Shown piece after piece: positions 39,501 to 47,852 of a DNA stretch of 64,000 nt. The notes below the pieces were generated by a model that made no database searches, had not been told where the DNA came from, and saw only the letters and a program-made list of their open reading frames with translations. Source of the stretch: Norana najaformis (taxonomy: Eukaryota; Annelida; Clitellata; Crassiclitellata; Hormogastridae); NCBI GenBank assembly GCA_964023275.1, contig OZ029921.1, forward strand, positions 16,776,204 to 16,840,203, in the 5' to 3' direction. Each line of letters begins with the position of its first letter. Position 1 is the stretch's first letter. Made by a program: the position numbers and the translations under genes.

Positions 39501-39966
39501 AATCACCCAAACAGTTTTAGACACACTGCTAGGTAAAGTTCTGTGGAAATAAAATTTGTTGCACGTTCTAAATTAAAGATTAGCGACCCTATTTCAATAG
39601 TTTTTATGCTGCGCAATATTTTTACTTGTTGCCATTATACTATAACTATACTCTGTCCTAAGCAACAAAATATACTAATTTAGAAAGAGGGAAAGGTGCT
39701 GAGACTTTTAAAAGAGTTGAGAACTTTAATTTAGGTTTACTATTTCATTTCCAATATTAATAACTTGCCTGTTCCATGATCATATCATCTCCCACTGGCC
39801 ACCTTTTCCCCGTAAACTGTTCAGCCTCCGCCTGTGGCCTTTGGAAGAGATAAGCAACCATCTCATCATCCTTTGATCGTATCACTCCTGTGATTGACTG
39901 TTGCTGCTGCTGCTGCTGTTGTGGCTGTCTTGACCCAGAAGCCAGCTCGTCACCATTCGAAAGCAT
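18285..39966 (-). CDS. pum: Pumilio RNA-binding protein (19 coding exons)
   Basis: Joining 19 exons on the minus strand gives 1084 residues, close to vertebrate PUM2. N-terminal landmarks: [13 protein letters not shown]...KRWPVGDD (about 30-62), [20 protein letters not shown] (Pumilio-conserved-motif region, about 160-180), several Gln tracts, and SLTPPP (about 650). The Pumilio homology domain starts at [12 protein letters not shown] (726) and has eight repeats with RNA-contact triplets S/R..Q, N/Y..Q, C/R..Q, N/H..Q, C/R..Q, N/Y..Q, S/N..E and N/Y..Q, the code for UGUANAUA. The tail is [11 protein letters not shown]. Known role of the family: cytoplasmic binding of 3'UTR elements, with recruitment of CCR4-NOT and Nanos to repress or destabilise mRNA. 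All junction phases agree. Two introns use GC donors. Untranslated 5' exons and alternative starts are not resolved. Confidence 0.96.
18620..19352. mobile_element. hAT-like non-autonomous element in pum intron 18
   Basis: Ends CCGTGTTTCCCAACC (left) and GGTTGGAAAACACCG (right) are inverted copies. They are flanked by TTTTATAG (18612-18619) and CTTTATAG (19353-19360), seven of eight matching. About 730 bp, no transposase recognised, AAAT-rich interior. The terminal type is that of Charlie-like hATs. Confidence 0.7.
19380..19600 (+). mobile_element. Possible LINE 3' tail
   Basis: Ends gatgtgccataaaaccc followed by AATC repeats, a common invertebrate LINE tail form. No coding remnant is seen. 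Confidence 0.35.
20416..20499 (-). CDS. pum: pum coding exon 18 (repeat 7)
   Basis: An 84-nt exon for [20 protein letters not shown] and EVCNTTD (978-1004). The split Ser before it completes the repeat 7 triplet SN..E. Met replaces the usual second Val of SNVVEK. Splice sites are taaacag|C and GACGG|GTAAGT. Confidence 0.95.
20798..21045 (-). CDS. pum: pum coding exon 17 (repeats 5-6)
   Basis: Residues 895-976, [18 protein letters not shown] (repeat 5, CR..Q), [16 protein letters not shown] (repeat 6, NY..Q), ending SQHKFA. The donor is CAAG|GTGAAT, phase 2. Confidence 0.97.
21323..21460 (-). CDS. pum: pum coding exon 16 (repeat 4)
   Basis: Residues 849-894, [20 protein letters not shown], then [11 protein letters not shown] (repeat 4 triplet NH..Q) to DAFKGQ. 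Splice sites are tgattttag|GTG and CAG|GTTTGT. Confidence 0.97.
22215..22473 (-). CDS. pum: pum coding exon 15 (repeats 1-3)
   Basis: Residues 763-848, [20 protein letters not shown], then [13 protein letters not shown] (repeat 2) and [13 protein letters not shown] (repeat 3). Splice sites are tattccag|A and ATGCAG|GTAAAC. Confidence 0.97.
23212..23346 (-). CDS. pum: pum coding exon 14 (PUM-HD start, repeat 1)
   Basis: Residues 718-761, [20 protein letters not shown] then [12 protein letters not shown]. This is the cap and repeat 1 of the Pumilio homology domain. The Arg codon of the SR..Q triplet is split across the next intron. Confidence 0.97.
23885..24026 (-). CDS. pum: pum coding exon 13
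   Basis: Residues 671-716, with [18 protein letters not shown], equivalent to GRYISAAPGAEAKYRSA. It ends AAAGG|GTAAGC in phase 2. Confidence 0.92.
24311..24508 (-). CDS. pum: pum coding exon 12
   Basis: Residues 605-669, including [13 protein letters not shown] and [12 protein letters not shown], the latter matching vertebrate GHSLTPPPSLS. The donor is GCAG|GTAGGA. Confidence 0.9.
25142..25291 (-). CDS. pum: pum coding exon 11
   Basis: Residues 555-603, [19 protein letters not shown] through STPSASLGS. It is a low-complexity Ser/Thr/Gly/Pro segment as in other Pumilios. Acceptor tgtgcag|GT, donor ATCAG|GTCTGT. Confidence 0.88.
26124..26279 (-). CDS. pum: pum coding exon 10
   Basis: Residues 503-553, with [20 protein letters not shown] and [17 protein letters not shown], closely matching vertebrate YQVLAPTAYYDQTGALVVG and GAPVRLMAPTPVLI. 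The donor is read as CAAG|GCAAGC (GC type). A weaker in-phase GT donor lies 12 nt further on and would add four residues. Confidence 0.88.
26640..27290 (-). mobile_element. LINE ORF2 3' fragment in pum intron 9
   Basis: The minus strand carries [32 protein letters not shown], then after a stop [19 protein letters not shown] and [19 protein letters not shown]. This is the usual C-terminal end of CR1/L2/jockey-type ORF2. It is inserted in the sense orientation relative to Pumilio. Confidence 0.75.
27596..27862 (-). CDS. pum: pum coding exon 9
   Basis: Residues 414-501. It contains [20 protein letters not shown] (vertebrate VVPPQYYGVPWGVYPA), an eight-Gln run, a Pro-rich stretch and NARPLTPQ. 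The donor CAAG|GTCAAG is chosen because it restores phase with the next exon. Confidence 0.92.
28640..28708 (-). CDS. pum: pum coding exon 8
   Basis: A 69-nt exon for [20 protein letters not shown] plus IP (391-412), equivalent to vertebrate FVPNPYIISAAPPGTDPY. Both flanking codons are split Gly codons. Confidence 0.9.
29119..29224 (-). CDS. pum: pum coding exon 7 (Gln-rich)
   Basis: Residues 355-389. Two Gln tracts flank [16 protein letters not shown], equivalent to the vertebrate TAAQQQQYALAAAQQ segment. The donor is CTAG|GTAGGT, phase 1. Confidence 0.9.
30232..30562 (-). CDS. pum: pum coding exon 6
   Basis: Residues 245-354. The exon is Ala/Pro/Gln-rich, with a seven-Gln run and the [16 protein letters not shown] segment, which resembles the vertebrate LQFDYPGNQVP region. 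Splice sites are tttgtag|TC and CAACAG|GTAAAA. Confidence 0.9.
31131..31996. mobile_element. pogo/Tigger-like non-autonomous element in pum intron 5
   Basis: Ends TACTGTATATAAG and, inverted, TACCGTACTATAAG. Both ends carry inverted copies of TATAAGACGCAGT. TA at both borders fits the Tc1/mariner-pogo target. A CG-rich core (31310-31560) has short CCTCCACCTCTGCTG repeats and no transposase. Confidence 0.6.
32210..32343 (-). CDS. pum: pum coding exon 5
   Basis: Residues 200-243, [17 protein letters not shown] through GIIQPGATL. It is acidic/polar and less conserved. It is assigned by the splice sites (ttcaacag|CTT; CTGAG|GTAACG) and by phase. Confidence 0.85.
32590..33480 (-). mobile_element. 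CR1-like LINE 3' fragment in pum intron 4
   Basis: The minus strand encodes [37 protein letters not shown] and [12 protein letters not shown]. The 3' tail is tggcgctataaaagtcc followed by ATT repeats. An earlier part near 33.2 kb is degraded. Confidence 0.75.
33647..33834 (-). CDS. pum: pum coding exon 4
   Basis: Residues 138-199, containing [20 protein letters not shown], the best conserved N-terminal motif of Pumilio proteins. The acceptor is ttttgtag|GG and the donor is TAC|GTGAGT. Confidence 0.93.
35312..35561 (+). repeat. 25-bp VNTR, ten copies
   Basis: Ten units of 25 bp (gcactatatggcacttgac then atggat) with a few point differences, in the Pumilio intron just downstream of exon 3. 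Confidence 0.95.
35701..35848 (-). CDS. pum: pum coding exon 3
   Basis: Residues 88-136, beginning [15 protein letters not shown], equivalent to LPTKKFWEPDD in vertebrates. The donor is AGAG|GTTTGC, phase 1. A 25-bp tandem array lies 140 bp downstream of this exon's 3' end, in the intron. Confidence 0.9.
36214..36971. mobile_element. pogo/Tigger-like MITE in pum intron 2
   Basis: Imperfect ~30-bp inverted ends TACCGTATTATCTCACGTAT and TACCGTAATATCTCGGCTAT (right end inverted) with TA borders. Internal TGCGCATTATACATAGG-type repeats. About 757 bp, no open frame. Confidence 0.75.
37173..37235 (-). CDS. pum: pum coding exon 2
   Basis: A 63-nt exon for [20 protein letters not shown] plus E (67-87), equivalent to the vertebrate VRSMDELNHDFQALALE segment. 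The acceptor is atatatcag and the donor is GAA|GTAAGT. Confidence 0.88.
37794..39267. mobile_element. Decayed hAT element in pum intron 1
   Basis: The left end CAGGGGTCAGCAACCAGTGG and right end CCACCCCTG (inverted CAGGGGTGGAAAC) are hAT-type. GTCTAGAT lies immediately left (37786-37793) and again six bases past the right end (39274-39281), extending to a 10-bp match TGGTCTAGAT. About 1.47 kb; no transposase frame survives. A further hAT-type terminus (cagtggggatccagaag) is nested near 38.88 kb. Confidence 0.65.
39769..39966 (-). CDS. pum: pum coding exon 1
   Basis: Residues 1-66, with an eight-Gln run and the conserved [13 protein letters not shown] and [13 protein letters not shown] blocks. 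The ATG has A at -3 and an in-frame TGA 33 nt upstream if no splice site intervenes. The exon ends in CAG followed by GCAAGT, a GC donor. Confidence 0.88.
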
Positions 39967-40479
39967 TCTTGTTAGAGACAGGTCCGCTGGATGACTTCAG
40001 TCAAACCAGACTCAAGGTTTTATCAGCTACAGCATCCGCTCTTCAGAATACAAAAAGATAACTACAATCAATCAACAGATTGAACATAATGTAACCAACA
40101 TATATATATACATGGCATGAGCACCTAATAAAAGCATCCCAGAGGTGCACTGCGAAACAAGCTGCATTACCTTAGTATCGTTCAGCATCTTTACTGTATG
40201 CTTGAGGACCTCTCAGACTTGTGCCAACTTACCTTTAGTCGCTAGTCTCTCCTTACATCCCTCCTTGCAGTCTAAGATCTTCGGGTACTGGCCTCGATTT
40301 ACTTGTGCTACTTACTGTTGTTCCACATGTGGTTTTTTGGCTAAATGGATGTAGTCAAAAATGCTGCAAGTATTAAGCTTAATCCTGAGAAAAGAAGTCA
40401 CAGTGAGCTGCAGCGAAAGAAATTTATGGTAGCCATACTGAAATGTTCACAAGGTATTACATTCAAATCGGTCAACGTG

Positions 40480-40870
40480 TCTCTGCTCTTTGCTCACCCC
40501 TTACACCAACAAATGTTTCAGTGAACATTTTGATTCTTGCAGTGCCTTGCACCAGAACAGTGTTGGGCTTGCAGAATTTTTCAGTGGCTGGATCATAGCT
40601 TTGGAATTCACTATACCAAGTTCTGTGCATTCTGACAGTTCTTTAATATTATTCAGATATAAACTTAAGACTCATCTTTTCGAACATGCTTCCACACCAT
40701 AGCCTGATTTCTAGTTTCTCTGACCTATCGATTTCGATCAGGCTTCTCTAATAGATTATGATTTTTGACTGCGGTTTCAATTCACGCAACCATCAACTTA
40801 TTGCATGACTGCATTGCGACTAGGGTGCTATAGAAGTCATTAGGTTAGAATAGGATGGAATGTCTCAATT
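40480..40870 (+). mobile_element. LINE 3' tail between pum exon 1 and upstream sequence
   Basis: Degenerate ORF2 end: FSGWIIALEFTIPSSVHSDS, then SLILFRYKLKTHLFEHAS. The 3' tail contains ggtgctatagaagtcatta. Similar tails occur at 57.37-57.44 and 61.14-61.48 kb. Confidence 0.65.
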
Positions 40871-41019
40871 CTTATGACCAAGATGACAGTCCCACAGCCA
40901 TAACAGCATTATGATGTTATTAAAATGTACACTTTTAATATAAATTAAATCTTTTTCAATACAGAGACTTATTTATATGTTTATGCTACAATAAATTCCT
41001 TGTGCTGAATAACTAACAT

Positions 41020-41170
41020 AAATACTCATGTATAAGTCAAAAAATTTTGGACAGTTTAAAAGTCAGGGGTAAACTTATATGAGGTTCAAGCCAAAATTGC
41101 AAGGTCCATCGATGTAAGATTGTACAAGGAGTCCACAAGATATTGCACCATGCACCCGCAAGAATTTATA
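41020..41170. mobile_element. Single end of a pogo-like element
   Basis: The stretch aatactcatgtataagtc followed by ttttggacagtttaaaag resembles one terminus of the same MITE class. No partner end is found. Confidence 0.35.
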
Positions 41171-42218
41171 ATAAAGTTCACCAATAACTGTTTCAATACT
41201 GTTTGTAAAAAAATTAATTAACAATGAACAAATTTTCAACAAAATCAAATAAATATTTGTTAATAAAGACTAACAAATCAACTGGTAGATTTGACAATAT
41301 TATTCAAGCAGCCATCTTCCAAACATAAATTCTTATTTACCATTTTTTCTTGCATGGGTGCACTACTTTTAATTTTTGGCTTTGTCTTAACTTTAATAGC
41401 TCATGCACTGGTTCTACACAAATCGTGCAAATGTTGCCTATACCTTTAAAAACAAAGATGGCTCAATTTTAAAATACCAAAATATAACTTCTCAACATGA
41501 AAAAGCATGACCATTGCTTTCTCAGCACAGATAAACCTCCAACAACTTATTAACTTATTTGGAATTGCACTGTGAATATTAAATGGGAAATCCATTATTA
41601 TACAAAAACAAACAACCGTTTATATCCCATACAAGACTTTCATCCAAATGAATGTGAGAACTATCACATCATCATCTAGATGGGGGTATAGGGATGGTAA
41701 TCAGTGTGTTTTGCGCTGGCCTTGTGGGGCGATCATCCAGCCCATCAAACCCGGCAGCTGGGCCTGGGCCAGAGAGCATCAACCCACCGCCAGCCTTGTG
41801 TAATCTAGATAAAAGAACACTTAGCAAATCCTTGAAACCCCATTCCTCCAAACTGACTTTCCAACAGATTCCCAAAATCTATTTTCTAAGTGAAAACAAA
41901 ATTATGTGTGCAAATCTAACTTTTCGGGATTTCAAGAAAAGTGGCCGACTAGTCCATACCAGCTCTCTGGATATTAAACGTTTTGTAGAATTTTTTTCCG
42001 GAATTGGGCTTAGTTTGTATTTTCATCACTTTCGGGGAAACGGTTTTCGGGATTCGGGTAGACCCCCAGATAACTAGGCACTTGTTAGTGTAACTATGGG
42101 CGTTCAAAATAAGAAACATTACAGCATGCTTAGTTCTGCACGTCCAATTGATTTTTGCTTCATGATTCACTCACTGTCTTTACACATCCGATAATAAAAG
42201 TTCTTTATTATGACTCAC

Positions 42219-42245
42219 GTCCAAAATCTCCAAAAGGAGGACAGC
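42219..42245 (-). other. Possible 27-nt upstream micro-exon of pum
   Basis: On the minus strand a pyrimidine tract ending tttttctgatag precedes 27 nt that are followed by a perfect GTGAGT donor. It lies 2.25 kb upstream of the Pumilio start codon. It could be a 5'UTR exon or part of an alternative N-terminus. No coding similarity is recognised. Confidence 0.3.
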
Positions 42246-42764
42246 CTATCAGAAAAACAAAAAGCACATATGACCTAAAAACCTATTCAACTATAACAGT
42301 CACCAGCGCATAACCCACGCTTTCTAGACGAGTATAAACTGTTTGAAGGTGCTAACTTTTATTTACTTTAATCGTAACGAAGTGTATTTTATCGATGATT
42401 TCGGATAAATTTCTACTTACATATTAAACTACAAACAAATTAGGTTCCGACATCTTTTGCACAGACTACATTTTACACAGATTCCACACTCATAGGCTTT
42501 AACGGAATTCAATCTTCACTAGTTCTTACTATTATAAAAACCATGGTTATTAATAGTAACGCAAATATTGCTGTCATTGAAACCTCTTTCTATATTCTGC
42601 ATTTGAATGAGGCCCTTTTGTAATATAATACAAACTTTTAATCAAAATATTACAAATAATGAACTAATTCTCCGCGTTTATCCTCCGCGTAGGTTTGCTT
42701 ACAGATGCGGAACTCCTCCTTCAGTTTATCGTATCCGTTTCCCATCATCCAGTCTAGTAATCGT

Positions 42765-42935
42765 ATTCGTAATCTCGAGATTTCTACAGCGCTCAACAAA
42801 AGCAAGTCGCGGGAACCAGCTTATTCACAGGCGCTCAGTCAAAACAAAATCGATAGGCAAAAGGGTTCGGTTCCAGGTCAAGATCCAGGAGTCAGGCACT
42901 CAGACAGTCGGACGGCTACGTGGGTGATGTTTGAA
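42765..42935 (-). mobile_element. SINE-like family B copy
   Basis: On the minus strand it reads ctggatcttgacctggaacc, ttttgcctatcgattttgtt, gtgaataagctggt, gagcgctgtagaaatctcg, attacgaatacg. The 3' GATTAC-type simple tail is typical of LINE-mobilised short elements. Other copies are at 60375-60530 (-), 62130-62335 (+), and partial ones at 9535-9600 (-), 43592-43675 (+) and 61055-61120 (+). Confidence 0.7.
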
Positions 42936-43261
42936 ATTGAAGCGAGAAGAGAGATAAAGGGAAGAATCAGGATAAGATTTTTGGAAAAGAAGCATTTGTC
43001 TCGATCTTCCTCTTGTTTTCTTTCCCTCCATTCTTTCCTCTTTCCTTTTGCATGATTCTTTTCTTTTTGCATGGTTACAGAACTTACGTCTCCAGTGGGG
43101 AGATGGTTTGAGTTATCTTTTTTATTTTGTAATTTGTATCGAGTTTTTGTATTTCCTTACATTTTTAGTCTGCTTTGCGTGAAATAAAGTATAAATTAAT
43201 TGTAAAGCAAAATTATCAAACATCTTATAATTAATTTTATTTGTATAGCCTTTGAATTTCA

Positions 43262-43600
43262 ACTTGGAACGAACTTGACCCTGGTCCGTACACGAGGATG
43301 TTAAATGGCGTAGCGCCCAATCAAATGAGCAGTCGTGGTGAGGGATCTCACTCGATAAATTCATTGAGCCGGGTCGAGGCTATACGGTTGCTATAAGAAA
43401 ACATGTACATATACATTTACACAGGTCTGCCTCACCGATTTTGTTTGCATTAAATGTAAATGTATCGGTTTTATATAGCGACCGTATGGCCTAGACCCTG
43501 CTCATTTTGCAATGAATTTATCGGTGAGATCCTTCACCACTGCTGCCCGTTTGAATGGGTGCCACGCCATTTAAGGTCCCCGGCACGGACCATTAAGCGC
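43262..43600. repeat. Head-to-head pair of SINE family A (long imperfect palindrome)
   Basis: 43262-43415 (+) and 43446-43600 (-) are inverted copies of the family A body (for example ggatctcactcgataaattc against its inverse), separated by about 30 bp. The outer edges are the 5' (ggtccgt) sides. The transcript of either strand would fold into a hairpin of about 150 bp. Confidence 0.75.
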
Positions 43601-43675
43601 TTGTGAATAAATTGGTTCTCGTCTTAGCTGTTGGGCGTCGCAGAAATGCGGAATTTGCGGTTACGATTATATTGT
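43592..43675 (+). mobile_element. SINE family B, 3' end only
   Basis: Matches the tail of family B: gcgcttgtgaataaattggt, then gttgggcgtcgcagaaatgc and a cgattat end. It abuts the family A copy. Confidence 0.55.
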
Positions 43676-45329
43676 AAAAACATAGGCATTAATAAAGTCT
43701 TCATTCTTTTGGAATCAAAAAAGTTTTAATTCAATATCATATCCATTATAATATCAAATTTACATGAAGCTATGCCGTTAACTAGAACATGATGTCATTT
43801 TGCTGAATGTCGACTCAACAGTCCTACTTAATATATCGTCAGTGTGTATCACGCACAACGCACAGATACCATAGATATAATAACACTGGATACAGCATAC
43901 AGCCCGATTTCTATGCTATGCGGTGAAGCCGACATCTCTCTATGTTAATGACGTCATGGGGGGCAGAAAGCTGAGCTTTACACGGTAGTGATGGGCGCTG
44001 TAGAGGAAAGTTGAACGTTGTTTATCGGAACCAAATTCGTTACTTGGAGCATAAATTTTTGCAAAATGACTAAATCTGTGAGATGAAAGAATAAGGTCAA
44101 GTCCCCGTTGCGTACATTTGCCCTCACTTTGCATGTTCATTCAGCAAAGGCCTGCGAATATGCGAGGAAAACTTTTAAGACATGGCTCCCAGACCAAAAT
44201 ACATTGACGCGTTGGTTTAGCAGTATGAAAGTCCAACCTGGTTTCATAAAGCGGACTTCAAAATGCCAGCAACAGGACAATAATGAAATTTTCTGTGGTC
44301 TTCTAATGGACGAAAAGTCTGTACGGAAACATGTTAAATGGGATGGTCACAGATCATATGGATTTGTTGATTATGGAACTGGTTTTGATGATGTCTGCGC
44401 TGGAGTTGCTAAGGAAGCTTTTCTTCTGATGCTGGTTGCTGTCAATAGACGCTAGAAATTACCAGTTGGATATTTAACTCTTGGCCTATGTGCTAAGGAG
44501 AAAGCAAACATGATTAATTAAAACCTATCATCAAATCTGTTGATGTTGAAAATTTTGGGTTTGCAGACCTGTTTAATGTCCATAATATGAAGACTTGGTT
44601 CCCTCATCCAGGCAATGATCAACCAATTAATTTGATTATTGATTCTTATGTTGATGTCAGGGTTCACCATATCAGAAGCACAGAAATAATTCAACTCCAA
44701 AGGACCCCAGGTTGAAACAGTTTCACAAAACTTATCCTTTTTAAGTTCATTAAAGTAGGTTCATTAAATCAGGCATAAGTTCAACTACATAAGTAGACTT
44801 GGTGAACAATGGTTTTCTACATCATTGCAATAAAGATGCATAAGTCCAGTTATATTTCATTTACTAAAAAATTATTTTTTTAAGATACAGTTAATTTTGT
44901 ATATCATCTCATGAGCGCAAATAAATGATTTATATGCTGAAAAGTACAGAGATATAAATAGGGCTACAGTGACTGCACGGTTCCAGCATTCCATGAGCAA
45001 CGTCATATGTAAGACATCTGACATAGGTTATTTGAAGCATATGTTACAATGTTACCATAATTCCATATCATATGCAGGAAATATGAAGCTTGTCTGGGAA
45101 TATTGTTGTATGGCTACATATGTCCTACATGTAATATATGATGCTGCATGCCGATTTGACACAAATTCATAATTTAAAAAATCATATTATTAAAATTAGT
45201 TTATTATATGGGAATAGTACCATATGGGCCCAAATAGGTTGTCCATGCCTATGGCAGGGCAAATAAAAAATTCACAACTTTATGAAAATCACTGTAATAT
45301 AAACTTTGCTGTAGACACTTAATTCTTTC

Positions 45330-46290
45330 TATTCATTTTCACCATTCCACCTTCAAATCTCTCGTGCCCGAACTCACCTAAAACTGGATTCCTACTTGTT
45401 GGCCTACACGACCACCTCAAGAAATTCCTGATCCTTCAGTCTCCCTCAGCCTGGATTCTGCTTCCACCCACACCGTTAACACTAACTCTCCTGTCTGCAA
45501 TATAGGTGTAATATTCTACCAACACCTCACCTTTTCTGATCATAACACCCATCTTCCCATTCTTACTTTATGCATATCCGTGACCTTTGCAGAATGTAAA
45601 TGGTATTTGTAAGTCATCATACATGTATATTCGTGACATGCCCAGAATTAGGCATTATGTCCCTATGTCTTCCAGAATATCCTTAGCTAACGCACTGGTC
45701 TCCAGTCGCCTTGACTATTGTAGCTCAATTCTTGTTGGTATCACTACAAGTCAAACATGCAGATACTCCAAAGAGTTCAGAACTCCTTGGCTAGAGCCAT
45801 AACAAATACTTCAAAATATAAGCATATAACCCGTGTGCTTAAATCTTTGCATTGGCTTCCTGTTCAGCAAAGGATCTCAAATTAGGACTTACAGTCTATA
45901 AAACATTGAACTACGGCCAACCACATTACTTAAAATCAGTTCTTATTCCCCAGACTTACCATTACTCTGCAAGGTCATCTGATAGTCTTTCTCTGGTCAT
46001 ACCTTGGACTAGAACTGTTCTGGGTAAATGAGCATTTTCGGTTGGTGGACCAAAATTCTGGGACTCCCTCCCTGTGTCTGTTCATTCTGCTCAGTCGCTT
46101 CTACCATTTCGTTCTCAATTTAAAACTTGCCTGTTTCAAATTGCTTATCCACCATAGATTGCCTCTCTGTCTTGCAGACTGACCTTCTGGATATCGACCT
46201 GATTGTGGCTTGGTTTTGGTGTGCCATCGGTTGATGCCTTGTGCATTAGACACTGGCGCATTAGAAGTTGCTAATTGTTATTATTAATTC
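45330..46290 (+). mobile_element. CR1-like LINE 3' part inside the P-like element
   Basis: ORF2 pieces GVIFYQHLTFSDH, GICKSSYMYIRDMPRIRHY and SSRLDYCSSILVGITTSQ, then tail sequence parallel to 6.83-7.48 kb. The 3' end is near 46.29 kb. Several frame breaks. Confidence 0.75.
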
Positions 46291-46299
46291 GTCCAAAGT

Positions 46300-46860
46300 T
46301 TGACTTCAAAACTGCATGTCTACCAATTGCCACATCCACATTCCATGCAAAACTAGACTACTGCAATTCACTTTTCCTCACTAGAGTAACCACTCAAATA
46401 AACCGCCTTCAAGCTATCCAAAATGCTCTTGCTCGTGCTGTCACCTAAACTTCCAAACCCTACCACATCACTCCTCAAATCATGTCACTGGCTTAAAAAT
46501 ACAGTACCTGAACGCACAGTATAAAGTGCTGTTGCTTACCTAAAAGTCTAAAACACAATTCAATTTTCCCAACCCTCAGGACTATTTTCATCAGTTATTT
46601 ACAATCCAACCACTCTGTTCAACCCGATCCTCTTCTGTCCTAAAATTTCTTCCCCCGTGGCTTCGTCCTTAAAATTTGGAAATTGCTATATAGCCGTAGC
46701 TGCTCCACTCCTCTGGCATAAACTCCCGCCAGAATTACGACAATTAACTGATCCATCATACTAGCTCACCAACACTTCATCTCTGGCAATTTCTGGATTG
46801 GTCTTTCACTCAAAACTGAAAACATTACTTTTCCAAAAATCCTATCCTGACTCTGATACC
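46300..46860 (+). mobile_element. Second LINE 3' fragment inside the P-like element
   Basis: Encodes HAKLDYCNSLFLTRVTTQIN and RLQAIQNALARAVT, then a degraded C-terminus. A TCTG microsatellite (46860-46995) follows. Its 3' half is repeated at 63260-63600 in the deleted transposon copy. Confidence 0.7.
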
Positions 46861-46911
46861 CTCTGTCTGTCTGTCTGCCTGCCTGCCTGTCTGCCTGCCT
46901 GCCTGCCTGCC

Positions 46912-46978
<67 letters not shown>

Positions 46979-46995
46979 ATGTCTGTCTGTCTACT
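46860..46995 (+). repeat. (TCTG)n with CCTG variants
   Basis: About 34 tetranucleotide units. The corresponding run in the second transposon copy (63600-63776) is longer. Confidence 0.95.
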
Positions 46996-47325
46996 CCAAT
47001 CCGAAACATCTTCCACCTAACTGTTTACCCGCCCGGCTCATGGATCTGACAATTCTAGTTGTATATTTTTATTATAATTTTAAAAGCCTCATTATGGTCA
47101 TTTTCCGCGATTAGCCAAAACATATTGCATTATTAAACTTATCCGTTAAAATATTTGTGTACATAAATGTCTCTGTAAAGACGATTCACAAACACGAACT
47201 TGCAGTTCTTTCATGCATTTCTACCGTACACGACTGCTTTCTGCCCCCATGACGTCACTGACTAGAATTAGATGTTGGCTACACAAATCTGGTCGTATGC
47301 TGTATCCAGTGTTATTATATCTATG

Positions 47326-47850
47326 GTCCTTTCAACAGGCTTGAGTACAACGAGGTAATAGAAGAACTAGAGAAAGTGCTGCCGTGTATTGGGCTTACGG
47401 CGGCTGTAGCTGCCGGAAGTGACGTATCACCAGGCTAGCTGGTAGACGGTCAGCTGCCAACAGTGCATCTGCCGATGCAATTAGGATGTGGAATCTGGCC
47501 AAATTTATAACAAAAATAGGTTTTACCTTTGTCTCCAGCCCTATTGAATTTTGCTTGTTATTTCTAACTCATCTGTTGGACGCTAATTTTGTGTTTTCGT
47601 TACGCAGGAGGAATAATTAAGCCTCACGTTGACATGTCGTCCGGCGCTCCTGTGCGTCAAAAAGCGAAAATCAAAATCAAATCCCGACGTTAGAAATGCA
47701 AAACGCGACAATAAAAGTTAAAAACGCCGCGAGAAAAATCAAAACGTGGATAAAAATTAGAAACTAGGCAAAGTAGCTAAATATTGTCCGTGATCAACTT
47801 TTTACAATTTTTATTGCCTTCCGGTAAATAGGAAAGAAGTGGCTAAAAAT
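47326..47850. other. Spacer between the P-like element and the purine tract
   Basis: A CG-moderate stretch (47330-47480) then AT-rich sequence. A short frame after tacgcag near 47.61 kb (MSSGAPVRQKAKIKIKS) has no support. Confidence 0.4.
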
Positions 47851-47852
47851 TG

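Larger units (their letters stand above)
43870..47325 (+). mobile_element. P-element-like (THAP9-type) transposon remnant
   Basis: Exact 31-bp terminal inverted repeats beginning CATAGATATAATAAC bound about 3.46 kb. The P element of Drosophila also has 31-bp ends starting CAT. Inside on the plus strand, 44108-44455 and the following bases encode P/THAP9 transposase pieces: RTFALTLHVHSAKACEYARK, GLLMDEKSVRKHVKWDG, GFVDYGTGFDD, LLMLVAVN, then a frame-shifted MKTWFPHPGNDQPINLIIDS. There is no recognisable C-terminal half. LINE fragments (45330-46290 and 46300-46860) occupy the interior. No matching 8-bp target duplication is found. TGACGTCA occurs in both subterminal regions (43949-43956, 47250-47257). 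The element is decayed. Confidence 0.85.

Noticed and set aside
41672-41812. CG-rich possible exon upstream of pum (open frame with AGGGLMLSGPGPAAGFDG)
   Set aside because: A weak acceptor exists (atctag) but no good donor follows, and no similarity to Pumilio N-termini is evident.
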